NCBI RefSeq assembly: GCF_008001015.1
Contig: NZ_CP042862.1
Span: 186,001 to 250,000, forward strand
Source of the DNA: Serinicoccus profundi
Lineage (GTDB): Bacteria; Actinomycetota; Actinomycetes; Actinomycetales; Dermatophilaceae
Direction of reading: 5' to 3'
Length of the DNA stretch: 64,000 bases
Positions 37,071-45,470 of the stretch are shown here, in pieces. How positions within the stretch are numbered: the first letter of the stretch is position 1; each line of letters opens with the position of its first letter. Under the pieces are notes generated by a model. That model did no database searches and was not told the origin of the DNA. It was given only the letters and a program-made list of their open reading frames with translations. Made by a program: the position numbers and the translations under genes.

Positions 37071-37343
37071 TCAGCCCGCTTGGGAGGGCCGTCTGAGGCG
37101 CTCTACCCGCTCTACCCGCTCGCGGGCGACGTCGTATGCCTCGTCGAGGCCGTGACGGAGCAGGGCGATGAGGTCGGGCACCTCGTCGGCTGCGAGCCGG
37201 AAGGTGCTGACGCAGACGTTGTCGCGCCAGAGTGAGAGGACGACGACCTGCCGCTCCTGGTGCCAGGTCGCGCGAAGCAGGCGGCCATCCCCCCGGAGGT
37301 CGGGGAAGACCGTCCCGGCGCTAGGCGTGCGCTGCAGAGCCAT
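37071..37343 (-). CDS. Small hypothetical protein
   Basis: 90 residues of a compact alpha/beta kind: beta strands (RATWHQERQVVVLSLW, VCVSTFRLA), then a helix (VPDLIALLRHGLDEAYDVARERV). Soluble and without a signal peptide. The pattern recurs as single-domain hypotheticals in high-GC actinobacteria. No function is assigned. Confidence 0.6.
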   Translation of the reverse strand: MALQRTPSAGTVFPDLRGDGRLLRATWHQERQVVVLSLWRDNVCVSTFRLAADEVPDLIALLRHGLDEAYDVARERVERVERLRRPSQAG

Positions 37344-37674
37344 GTGTCACTATGACCCCGCCCAGGAGAATCCACAAGGGCCGTTCCTGCCCTGCCTCGG
37401 CTCGCAGGACGGCTCGAGCTGCCCGACCTGCCCGAGGGCATCCAGCGATGATGGTCACTGACACGCCTGCTCGCTCGGCGGCAGTTGCGGACGTGGCGCT
37501 TCTCGTCACCTGGCGCAGGCGGTGCCACACTTGGGCATGCGCACGCAGAGGCTCCACGGACGGATGCGCTGAGCATCGGGGGCTGGCCAATTTGGATCCG
37601 AGCCAGCTGACGGACAACGGTGCTAACGCGGGGCCAAGGTGCCGCATACTGGTCGGCCGCTTCACGGCCTCGAC
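37344..37674. other. Non-coding stretch before defence island
   Basis: 331 bases between the small hypothetical gene and the end of the NTPase gene. No frame shows coding character. Only a short GGCCG/CGGCC stem near 37660 was seen, possibly a weak terminator for the island. No att site or tRNA end was recognised. Confidence 0.4.
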
Positions 37675-40650
37675 TCAGCCAAGCAAGCTCAGAGCACGTT
37701 GCTCCAGTGCCTTGTGGAGGCTGGTAGCCTGCACACCGTATTGCCGCTCGAGGTCACGCACCATCCGGGGGTTACCAAGTGCCTGGGCTGCAACCGCTTC
37801 CCCGAGTTCGCCCAGTGCAACAAACCCCTCGTGGCCAATATCTCGCGCGCTCTCCGTGACGGCCCGAAACGTCTCCCGGGCCTCGTGAGCGTGATCCAGA
37901 GCAAGTTCAGCAACCCCTCGGCGGCAAAGACCCTCCAGGATCAGGTTCAGGTCTCCCGTGTTGAACCCCATCGAGGCAAGACGGTCGAAGCCACTATGGA
38001 GGAGGGACCCAAGCTCCGTTCGCAGGGGGTCGGCCACTCCCTCCGTAGAAGAGATGGCCGCGTTCAAGCCGGCCAGCGCGATCCAGGACATATTGCCTGT
38101 TCTGAAGGCTAGATCCGCAGCCTGCTTGAAGTATTTGTGGCCCCAGAAGAAGGCACCTCGACGAATGCTCATGGCCCCCATCCCCGTAAGGGCGAGATAC
38201 ACTTTATCGGAGCGCTCACGGAGTCCCTCTGTAAGCAGCAGGTCCCACTCACTGGGTTCAAGCGATATCGTGCCCCTTACACCAAGGCGACCCCGCACGT
38301 GCAGGACTTCGTCGCGTACCACCCTGTCCTCAACGACGCAGTGACTCAAGTCTGGGAGCCGAGCAGCTGCTCGCTCGACCTCGCCGATGTCGATATAGGC
38401 CTTAGCCAGTGCAGACAAATCTGCGGGTTTCGTCTGCACGGGGCCAACCGTCGAGTCTAGTAGGTCCACAGCGCTCTGTGAGGTACGGTCGGCAAGCAAG
38501 GCGAGAGCCTGCCGGTAGCCCGACCCGAGAGCGGACTGCAGCGCCCGCAACCCGCCAGGCCTAAGTGCGATGTTGTGCAGCATGGAAACGTCCGGCTTGT
38601 CGGCCTCCTGCCAGGCCTCTCGTACGGCCCTGCCGGTGAGGATCCGGTCTGGGTGGCTAAACCATCTGAGAACGGCAGCGCGAGTCTCGGCCTGGAGTCC
38701 ACCCACACGAAGTAGTGACCGCGCGTCGTGACGGTATGCCGTCCTCAGTTGGAGATGGCCCTGAATCTCGACGATGAGGCTCGCCAAGCGCCACCGCAGT
38801 AGTTCAAGAGATGCCTGGTCAAAGGCAGGGATGAGTTGCCGGACAATACCAAGGACTTCTGCTTCCGTATAACCGGTCTCAGACCCGCTTAAAAGAGTCA
38901 GGACAGCAGTTGCATCGGCCGCAGCTTCTGGCCTGACATCGGACGTGACTCGGGCGAGAACGTCACCCAGGAGTTGCGCGGTCGAAGTCGCTCGCAGCAA
39001 GGTGCTGAGCCGGTGGGCCAATCGTGTGTGGGAGCCAACTTTATGCAGCTCGTCCAGCAAGAGTCCGAGGAAGGCTGGGTCCTTGGTCTGCGGGTGATTG
39101 ACTATGGCCTCTACCTCCTTGGCCAGCAGCGTCCGGCCCGCGCTCGCCAGGCTGGACTCCACGAGGGTGCGGCGGTCCTCCGTGCCGAGCGGCGGCACCC
39201 GAACGGTCGCTGTGTCGTACGCGTAGGTAGTTGGCTGGTCGGCCGCAGTCACCACCATGGGAATGTACTTGATCGTCGTCGCAGGGCTCTGTTGCGGGAG
39301 CCACCCCAGTCCCATCATCATGAGGCGTTCCAGCTCGCTAGGCGCAAAGATTCGCTCAATGCCGTCTATCCCCAGGACGACCCGCTGTTGTCGCTGGATC
39401 TCTCGCGTCCGGAAGGCCGCTAGCACAGCCAGCTCGCCATCAGCCTGTGGGAGATCGATCGACTGTCCCGTTCGCAGCGAAAGTTCAGCCATGATGCTTC
39501 GAAGCAAGCCGGCCCAGGTCTGAGACTCTTCCGTCAAGCCCACGAACCGCAGGATGACGATGTCATCAGGATGGGTCTCCCGCCAACGGCTACCCCACCT
39601 CGCCATCAGCGTTGAGCGACCGCTTCCGGGTGGTCCAAGAAGGGCGACGACTTTCTCAACGTCGTGCCAATGCTGGGTCTCAAGCAGAACTTCTTCGTTT
39701 AAAAGAGGACGGCTAATGAGCAACTGCTCTTGGACCACATGCGCAGAAATCTCACGCAGGAGCCTGTGGTCGGTGCCTGCTGGCACCTCTCTATCGAGTC
39801 GGTCGAGCAGGTGTTCGTGGACTAGAGCAGCCAAACTCTCTGCCGATTCGACTTCGGTGACTACGTCAGCCGATTGCTCGAGTTCTCGCCGCAAACTCGA
39901 CAAACTCGCGGCATCCCCGTCACTGGCTGGGTCACGGTCTAGGGAGAATACTTTGACCACCTGGCCCTTTAGGCCTATAGCATGTCGCAATTCGAGATGT
40001 GTAATCGAAAGATCCCGGCCTTCACCTACCCACTCAGGAAGCCGCCCTGAGTTTTTCCCGTCAAGAGCCAATACGGTGCCATAACGACCTCCAAGGATGC
40101 CAATCGTGTTGGGGTGGCACCGCTCGACAGCGGTCAGACAGATGTCGACCACCTCGCCGGCATTTTGTTGCAACTCCGTGATGCCCCAGCGAAGGTCGAT
40201 GGGAGCCCACAGGGCACCCCGACGCTCGCACTCAACTGCGAGTCGAGGGAACACTTCCTGAGCAAGGATGTCGCGTTCCTTGAGCATATCGTTGAAGGTG
40301 GAGGAAATGAACACGCGGAATGGCTTGACCCGCCCGGCAAGCGCCAACGAGCGCTGCTCCGCCTCTGGGCCGAGGTCAATACCCACTCCATACCCTGCCT
40401 TCAGCGACGTGACGTAGGACGCAAGAAGGGCTCGAGTGCGGTAGTACCGCATGGCCTCTACTGGGTAGGCCAGGAATGGAGCAGCTAGGTAGACGAGAAC
40501 GAAGCCAGCCATGGCTATCACAAGTCCTGCGACGGTCTCGAAAAGCCAAACGCCGACCGTTATTGCGATGGTGAGCGCGGCATACCTCAGGACCTCTAGC
40601 CTGGTCCAGCGGCGTGTTGCCGACTCGTTTTCAGATGGCTGCTGGAACAC
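37675..40650 (-). CDS. Membrane-anchored DUF4062 STAND NTPase
   Basis: 991-residue NLR-like protein. Residues about 20-62 form two adjoining membrane helices. About 108-200 is DUF4062 (FRVFISSTFNDMLKERDIL, then DLRWGITE and GILGGRYG), a SLOG/TIR-related module found in conflict proteins. The NTPase P-loop at about 338-349 reads GPPGSGRST, with Arg replacing the usual Lys, followed by VVLGIDGIERIF as Walker B. The C-terminal 350 residues are helical TPR-like repeats, probably the sensor. GTG start at 40650 with GCGGAG seven bases before. It lies 174 bases after the SLOG gene and may have its own weak promoter. Lower GC than flanks. Confidence 0.8.
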   Translation of the reverse strand: MFQQPSENESATRRWTRLEVLRYAALTIAITVGVWLFETVAGLVIAMAGFVLVYLAAPFLAYPVEAMRYYRTRALLASYVTSLKAGYGVGIDLGPEAEQRSLALAGRVKPFRVFISSTFNDMLKERDILAQEVFPRLAVECERRGALWAPIDLRWGITELQQNAGEVVDICLTAVERCHPNTIGILGGRYGTVLALDGKNSGRLPEWVGEGRDLSITHLELRHAIGLKGQVVKVFSLDRDPASDGDAASLSSLRRELEQSADVVTEVESAESLAALVHEHLLDRLDREVPAGTDHRLLREISAHVVQEQLLISRPLLNEEVLLETQHWHDVEKVVALLGPPGSGRSTLMARWGSRWRETHPDDIVILRFVGLTEESQTWAGLLRSIMAELSLRTGQSIDLPQADGELAVLAAFRTREIQRQQRVVLGIDGIERIFAPSELERLMMMGLGWLPQQSPATTIKYIPMVVTAADQPTTYAYDTATVRVPPLGTEDRRTLVESSLASAGRTLLAKEVEAIVNHPQTKDPAFLGLLLDELHKVGSHTRLAHRLSTLLRATSTAQLLGDVLARVTSDVRPEAAADATAVLTLLSGSETGYTEAEVLGIVRQLIPAFDQASLELLRWRLASLIVEIQGHLQLRTAYRHDARSLLRVGGLQAETRAAVLRWFSHPDRILTGRAVREAWQEADKPDVSMLHNIALRPGGLRALQSALGSGYRQALALLADRTSQSAVDLLDSTVGPVQTKPADLSALAKAYIDIGEVERAAARLPDLSHCVVEDRVVRDEVLHVRGRLGVRGTISLEPSEWDLLLTEGLRERSDKVYLALTGMGAMSIRRGAFFWGHKYFKQAADLAFRTGNMSWIALAGLNAAISSTEGVADPLRTELGSLLHSGFDRLASMGFNTGDLNLILEGLCRRGVAELALDHAHEARETFRAVTESARDIGHEGFVALGELGEAVAAQALGNPRMVRDLERQYGVQATSLHKALEQRALSLLG

Positions 40651-40824
40651 GACTACTCCGCTTCACCGGATATACTCATCTTTGCTTGTGGGTGCGTGTG
40701 TGAGGACTGTCGGGTGAGGCAGATACAGCCAGGGCGGATTTGCGTAACTTGAGAATGCGCTTGGTGTGGCACGGCCCCCCATCCAAGGCTCACCACCACC
40801 TCCGAAGCTTCGGCAGTTGTAATG

Positions 40825-41295
40825 TCAACGGGTCAATCCTGCTGGCCAAACCACCTCGACCGGCTTGCCCACCTCACGTGCGTACTCCACCACGTCGGCC
40901 GTACCGCCTTTGCCTTGCGCGGGGAGACCGTCCCATACTGCGACCAACACGTCGCACAGGTCCACCACGCGCCTCCCCGCCGCCAGATACGCATCCTCGC
41001 TCGGCTGGCGATAGTTGAGTTGTTCGACTTTGGTCGCGGCCGCGAGCAATTGTTGGAAGCGATGTCTGTCCTCATCAGTCTGCATGGATGACTCGTAGTT
41101 CATGCTGGGTAGGACCACATGCAACTCTCCACCTAGGCTGAGCACGGCTTGGGCAAAGCGCTGGTCCGCCCCAACGGCAAGACTTGAAACGCCCGTGACG
41201 GATTGGCCGCTAAGCAGATCACCAAGGCGTATGGATAGAAGCGTCCAGGTCTCAGCGGGCGCCTTTTGATGTCCCGTGATCCCGTAAACGATCAA
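40825..41295 (-). CDS. SLOG-domain protein
   Basis: 156-residue nucleotide-binding Rossmann-like protein of the SLOG superfamily (MIVYGITGHQ, GVSSLAVGADQRFAQ, GGELHVVLPS, YLAAGRRVVDLCDVLVAVWDG, GKGGTADVV). The TTG at 41295 is preferred: it overlaps the caspase stop as TTTTGA and has GAAGGGGGT upstream; an ATG at 41352 would intrude 61 bases into the protease gene. In Thoeris ThsA the SLOG domain binds the TIR-made cyclic ADP-ribose signal, so this protein is a candidate signal receptor, sponge or processing enzyme. Confidence 0.8.
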   Translation of the reverse strand: MIVYGITGHQKAPAETWTLLSIRLGDLLSGQSVTGVSSLAVGADQRFAQAVLSLGGELHVVLPSMNYESSMQTDEDRHRFQQLLAAATKVEQLNYRQPSEDAYLAAGRRVVDLCDVLVAVWDGLPAQGKGGTADVVEYAREVGKPVEVVWPAGLTR

Positions 41296-42272
41296 AAGCG
41301 ACCCCCTTCGGCTAAATGGCGGTAGTGCCGACCCAGTGGCGTCAGGCGACACCCTTCGCTCTGCATAGCCGCGAAGTACATGTGCTCAGCCCCTACAGGT
41401 TCGACCAATTTCGACGAGGCACACCTTTGCAGTTGTTTGAAGACCGTTTCATTGTCCAGGTGCGGAGGCAGTCCGGACTGACTCTTGTCTGGCTCGTAAC
41501 TCGGGTCCAGTGGAAAGATGTCTTCAGGACCAGGAAACCACTCTGACAGTTTTCGTAGCGTAGCTAATGGGACAGATGGATCGCACCGCCGGATGTCCTG
41601 AAGCCGGTCTACGTTGGCTTTGAACATGGGTCGTTGGTCCCATGCCCCAAACGCCTCTGAAAGGTACGCGTAGAGGCCGGCAACAGTTACGTGACCCAAC
41701 ACGTCGGCCGCTCCGCCCTCCAAGGCTCCCTCGAGGTAGGCGGAGAACTGTCCCCGCCCATCCAGTGTCTCCGCTGAGGTTTGGTCTGCCCGGCTGGCGG
41801 TCAGGAGGGAGACGCCCTGGCGCAGAACAGCAGCAGGACTCATTGCAGCAGGAAGGCTGCCCGCGGCACCTGCGAAGCAGCAGTCCAGGACCACAGTGAC
41901 TTCTTGAGCGCAGCCGTTAACCAGTTCCAAGACTTCACTGAAGCGAACACCCGGCGTGCCGTTCGTTCCGTCAGAAGTGACCAGGGTCACATCCCCATTG
42001 TCGCGGATTGGCGCTCCATGGCCTGCGAAGTACAGAAGCGACATGTCTACGCCTGGGCCAAACAACGTGTCGAGCGCATCGAGAAGCGCGTCTCGGCCCA
42101 CGAGCTCCGCGCCACCAACGGATGCGGTTAGAGTCCGTACGTCAAAGTTTGGAGAGTCGTCCTCGTTTCGGGCCAGCAACGGTGTTAGGGCATGGGCATC
42201 GTTGACGCACCCGCCAAGGTTCTTGAATCTCAAGTAGTTATCTATACCAACAACGAGGGCGCGGCGCAGCAC
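41292..42272 (-). CDS. Caspase-like (peptidase C14) protease, Thoeris-associated
   Basis: 326 residues from GTG 42272, one base after the TIR stop. Caspase/metacaspase fold in residues 1-220: RALVVGIDNY at the N-terminus, catalytic His85 in LLYFAGHGAP and Cys132 in VVLDCCFAGAAG. The C-terminal 100 residues are an unrecognised alpha-rich region that may bind a ligand. An upstream ATG (42383) would overlap the TIR gene by 110 bases and is less likely. Placed directly after a ThsB-like TIR, it matches the reported TIR-caspase type of Thoeris, where a TIR-derived nucleotide activates the protease to shut down infected cells. Confidence 0.88.
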   Translation of the reverse strand: MLRRALVVGIDNYLRFKNLGGCVNDAHALTPLLARNEDDSPNFDVRTLTASVGGAELVGRDALLDALDTLFGPGVDMSLLYFAGHGAPIRDNGDVTLVTSDGTNGTPGVRFSEVLELVNGCAQEVTVVLDCCFAGAAGSLPAAMSPAAVLRQGVSLLTASRADQTSAETLDGRGQFSAYLEGALEGGAADVLGHVTVAGLYAYLSEAFGAWDQRPMFKANVDRLQDIRRCDPSVPLATLRKLSEWFPGPEDIFPLDPSYEPDKSQSGLPPHLDNETVFKQLQRCASSKLVEPVGAEHMYFAAMQSEGCRLTPLGRHYRHLAEGGRF

Positions 42273-42273
42273 G

Positions 42274-42651
42274 TCACAGTCCGTCGATGAAATTGCCGAC
42301 GTTCTCCCAAGTCCATTCTTTACAGGGGGCTGAACCCATCGCAGTAGGCTTGGTCCTGTAGCCCTTCTCGATCCAGATGCCAAGCAGTGGCTTGCCCTCC
42401 TCGCGGGCGCACTCGATTTCCCACAGCTCCCCGGTTGCCTGCGGCGTGCTGCTGCTAATGAGTGCGATCACGCCATTGGAGCGGCGGATGCGAGTGCGAA
42501 CGCGCTCCTTCCACTCCTCATCGTAGGGCTTCTTGACGCTCATGTCGGTCCAGTCATAGGGCGTTGTGCCCAACTTTCGCTGCCCAACGAACAGGTCTCG
42601 AGTCCTCTCGTCCTCCTTAGCGAAGGCGATAAAGACAATCTTGTCAGCCAT
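42274..42651 (-). CDS. ThsB-like TIR-domain protein (Thoeris)
   Basis: 125 residues, a single TIR-like domain of the ThsB type: KIVFIAFAKEDERTRDLF, then TPYDWTDMSVKKPYDEEWKE and the helix RVRTRIRRSNGVIALIS. The WEIECA motif supplies candidate catalytic glutamates (78 and 80). AGGAGGGAACGACC precedes the ATG, a strong site. It would sense infection and make a cyclic ADP-ribose-type signal. First gene of the coupled TIR-caspase-SLOG set; no separate Sir2- or Macro-type effector is present. Confidence 0.88.
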   Translation of the reverse strand: MADKIVFIAFAKEDERTRDLFVGQRKLGTTPYDWTDMSVKKPYDEEWKERVRTRIRRSNGVIALISSSTPQATGELWEIECAREEGKPLLGIWIEKGYRTKPTAMGSAPCKEWTWENVGNFIDGL

Positions 42652-43033
42652 GGTCGTTCCCTCCTGCAGGTGATGATGACCCCTTGTATACCACTCCGTG
42701 CCGACGGGGTGGTCGATCTCATGAGAGGTTCGTCGAGCAAGCTGGTTCGGCCCGAGGGATCACCACGCCTCCGGACCTCGCCGTCAGCCTTCCGGCGACG
42801 AGAAACGAACGTTGCTTCGTCAGAGACCAACTTGCGGGTTCTGACCGGATGCTCAGGTGGCTCCAGAACCCCTAGAAACGTCTTCCACGGCGTGATGTGA
42901 GACGTCGGCCTACAACCCATATTTGGCGTGTCCGGCGGTCCGTCGCCGCGCCAGAGCAAGCATCCGGACATCGGCATGAGGGCGATGTCACGACCACGAC
43001 CGAAATGTAGTTGCCTGCTGGCAGGTGAGGACC
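42652..43033. other. Non-coding edge of defence island
   Basis: About 380 bases upstream of the TIR gene and before the phosphotransferase gene. It must contain the TIR promoter; a TATACAA element lies about 45 bases upstream of its start but no matching -35 box was seen. No coding frame, repeat or integrase-type signature was recognised. Confidence 0.4.
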
Positions 43034-43975
43034 ATGATGGGGATGGTGGATCCAGCCTTCCCTGCACCGCGCCCGGCGGCGCCTGACGCCGGCCTGGTCA
43101 CCCGCCTGCTGCGGGAGCAGGTCGCCGGGCTGGCACACCTCCCCGTGGCCGCGAGTGACACCTCCGGGAGCAGCAACTGGGTCTTCCGCCTGGGGGACAC
43201 GATGGCTGTGCGGATGCCGCGCACGGACGGGTATGCCGCGGACCTGCGCAACGAGCTGCGGTGGCTGCCGCATGTGGCATGCGGGTTGCCGGTCCCGGTG
43301 CCGACCGTCGTGGCGGTCGGGCAGCCCACGCCATTCTTTCCTCGCCCTTGGAGCGTCGTCTCGTGGGTGGAGGGGGATCTCCCGCTCGAGCTCGACGAGG
43401 CGCAGCAGCGACAGCTCGCCCTGACCCTCGGAGCGGCTCTCCAGAGCCTCCACGCGATCGAGACCGACGGAGCCCCGGCCGGTGCGGAGCACTGGGGCTA
43501 TCGCTGCGGCGAGCCGGTCACCGGGACGATCGACGGGTGGGCCGACCAGGCTGCGGCCGCGCTGGCAGACCTCTTCGATCCCGGAGCGGTGCGCGAGGCG
43601 TGGCGGCGCCTGCGGGAGGTCCCTGCCGCGACGCGACCACCCGGCCTGGTGCATACCGACGTCTCGTCGGAGAACGTCCTGACCAGCCCCGACGGTCGCC
43701 TGGCAGGGCTCATCGACTTCGGTGGCGCCGGAGTGGGCGACCCGTCCGTGGACCTCCTCTATGCCTGGAGCATGTTCGACCCCCCGGCGCGGGACCTCTT
43801 CCGCGCGTCCGCGGGGGCGGACGACGCGACCTGGTGTCGAGCGCGCGCCTGGGCCTTCGTCGGCCCGGGCCTGCTCACGCTGCACCACTACCGCACCTCC
43901 ATGCCCACCCGGACCGAGCGCCTCACCCGCATGGTCGAGGCTGTCGCCGGCGAGGTCGGGGTGCGGCTCCGGTGA
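43034..43975 (+). CDS. Aminoglycoside phosphotransferase-family kinase
   Basis: About 313 residues of the APH/protein-kinase-like fold. N-lobe SGSSNWVFRLGDTMAVRMPR supplies the nucleotide-binding loop and the Lys-equivalent. The C-lobe has the catalytic loop LVHTDVSSENVL and the metal-binding LAGLIDFGGAGVGDP. It phosphorylates a small hydroxyl-bearing molecule; the aminoglycoside name is only the family label. The GTG at 43025 is an alternative start. Confidence 0.85.
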   Translation: MMGMVDPAFPAPRPAAPDAGLVTRLLREQVAGLAHLPVAASDTSGSSNWVFRLGDTMAVRMPRTDGYAADLRNELRWLPHVACGLPVPVPTVVAVGQPTPFFPRPWSVVSWVEGDLPLELDEAQQRQLALTLGAALQSLHAIETDGAPAGAEHWGYRCGEPVTGTIDGWADQAAAALADLFDPGAVREAWRRLREVPAATRPPGLVHTDVSSENVLTSPDGRLAGLIDFGGAGVGDPSVDLLYAWSMFDPPARDLFRASAGADDATWCRARAWAFVGPGLLTLHHYRTSMPTRTERLTRMVEAVAGEVGVRLR

Positions 43976-44061
43976 GCCAGGGCTCGAGGTCGAGGCGCAC
44001 CCGGGAGTCCGCAGATGGCCGGGCATACCCCGACCCGTGTCGGGGCACCACACTGGTCGCC

Positions 44062-44680
44062 ATGACCAGGACCTCTGCTCGTCTCGAACGACGTGTGCGC
44101 CGGGACTTCGGCGCCGCCGCCGACGACCTCGTGCGTCTCCTTCAGGACGCGCCGTATGCGGAGCGGGTGCAGGCCGCCTCCGTGATCGGGGCGGGCGGTG
44201 ACGCCGAGCGGGTCCGGCAGGCGCTCCGCCTCGCCGACCTCGACTGGCGCGACGTCCTCATGAACACGCAGGCGACCGCCGTCGACCTCGCCACCTCGGG
44301 CTGGGAGGCGAGGCTGGACCTCGCCCTGGGTGAGGGTGCGCCGGTCCAGCTGTGGCGGCCGGTCGGGCCCGAGGAGCTGGGCCTCGTCGAGGAGAGCGGG
44401 TGGCGCGAGTGGCCGCCGCGCCCCCGCAGACCAGCCGAGGCTCATCACCGTGCTCCGGCGCGAGGATGCGCACGCCCTCGGGCAGCAGGGGAGCGGCCCG
44501 GACCCCGGCACGGGCTGGGTGACCCGGTGTGAGGTCGAGGCCGGGTTCATGAGCCGGTATGCCGTCACGCAGGTCGGCGGGCGGAGGATCCGTGGGTACC
44601 GGATCCCCGCCGTGGATCTGGCCGAGCTCAACGCCAACCTCGTCGGCCGGATCCAGCGCGTCGAGGCGGTGCGCGGGTGA
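44062..44680 (+). pseudogene. Hypothetical protein, single-base frameshift
   Basis: Two frames of one gene. Frame 1 runs from ATG 44062 (MTRTSARLERRVRRDFG) to WREWPPR. Deleting one C from the five-C run at 44421-44425 rejoins it to PADQPRLITVLRREDAHALG, which reads to 44680. The repaired protein is about 205 residues, with a helical N-terminus and a mixed C-terminus, and no known domain. The sequence appears to hold one extra base. Confidence 0.65.
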
Positions 44681-44766
44681 GGCGGGCCTGTCGGTCGCCT
44701 CTGGCACACTCGCCGGTGTCGCGCGGGCGTCATCGTCGAGAGGGCACGACCGAGGAAGGGAGGGGT

Positions 44767-45456
44767 ATGAAGATCCTGCTCACGTCGGGTGGTGTCACCA
44801 ACCCCAGCATCGAGAGGGCCCTCGTGGATCTCCTCGGCAAGCCCGTCGCCGAGTGCACCGCGCTGGCGATCCCCACCGCCGCCTACGGTCACCCGATGTG
44901 CGGCCCGGAGTCGGCCTGGCGCTTCGTCACCGGCGCATCCTCGGCGCCGATGTGCGGCCTCGGGTGGCGATCCGTCGGTCTGCTGGAGCTCACGGCGCTC
45001 CCCAGCGTGCCCCGTGAGCGCTGGGTGCCCTGGGTCGAGCAGGCCGACGTGCTCCTCGTGGACGGCGGGGACGCCACCTACCTCGCCCACTGGATGCGTG
45101 AGTCCGGCCTCGCCGACCTCCTGCCGGAGCTGTCAGACACGGTCTGGGTGGGGCTGAGCGCCGGCAGCATGGTGCTCACCCCGCGCATCGGCGAGCCCTT
45201 CGTCACCTGGCGGCCGGAGGGCTGGAGCGACGAGACGCTCGGCCTCGTCGACTTCTCGATCTATCCGCACGTCGGCATGAACCCCATGGAGGGCGCCGAC
45301 CGGTGGGCCGCGCCGCTGGGCGTGCCCGCCTACGCCCTGGACGACCAGACCGCGCTCCAGGTCGTCGACGGCGAGGTGACAGTGGTCTCCGAGGGTGTCT
45401 GGCGCCACCTGCCGGTCGTCGGCGTGGACGACCCCGGACCCGGGGCCGGGCCCTGA
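44767..45456 (+). CDS. Peptidase E (S51)-like protein
   Basis: 229 residues of the class-I glutamine-amidotransferase-like S51 fold. Nucleophile elbow GLSAGSM at about residue 135 with the catalytic Ser; DVLLVDGGDATYLAHWM is the preceding glycine-rich loop; SIYPHVGMN supplies the His. Dipeptidase E cleaves Asp-X dipeptides, but many actinobacterial homologues have unknown substrates. GAAGGGAGGGGT lies before the ATG. Followed closely by a kinase-like gene. Confidence 0.85.
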   Translation: MKILLTSGGVTNPSIERALVDLLGKPVAECTALAIPTAAYGHPMCGPESAWRFVTGASSAPMCGLGWRSVGLLELTALPSVPRERWVPWVEQADVLLVDGGDATYLAHWMRESGLADLLPELSDTVWVGLSAGSMVLTPRIGEPFVTWRPEGWSDETLGLVDFSIYPHVGMNPMEGADRWAAPLGVPAYALDDQTALQVVDGEVTVVSEGVWRHLPVVGVDDPGPGAGP

Positions 45457-45470
45457 GCGCGGACGAGGAG

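Noticed and set aside
42383-42383. ATG start for the caspase gene
   Set aside because: It would overlap the TIR coding region by 110 bases, and the GTG at 42272 starts exactly at the conserved caspase N-terminus.
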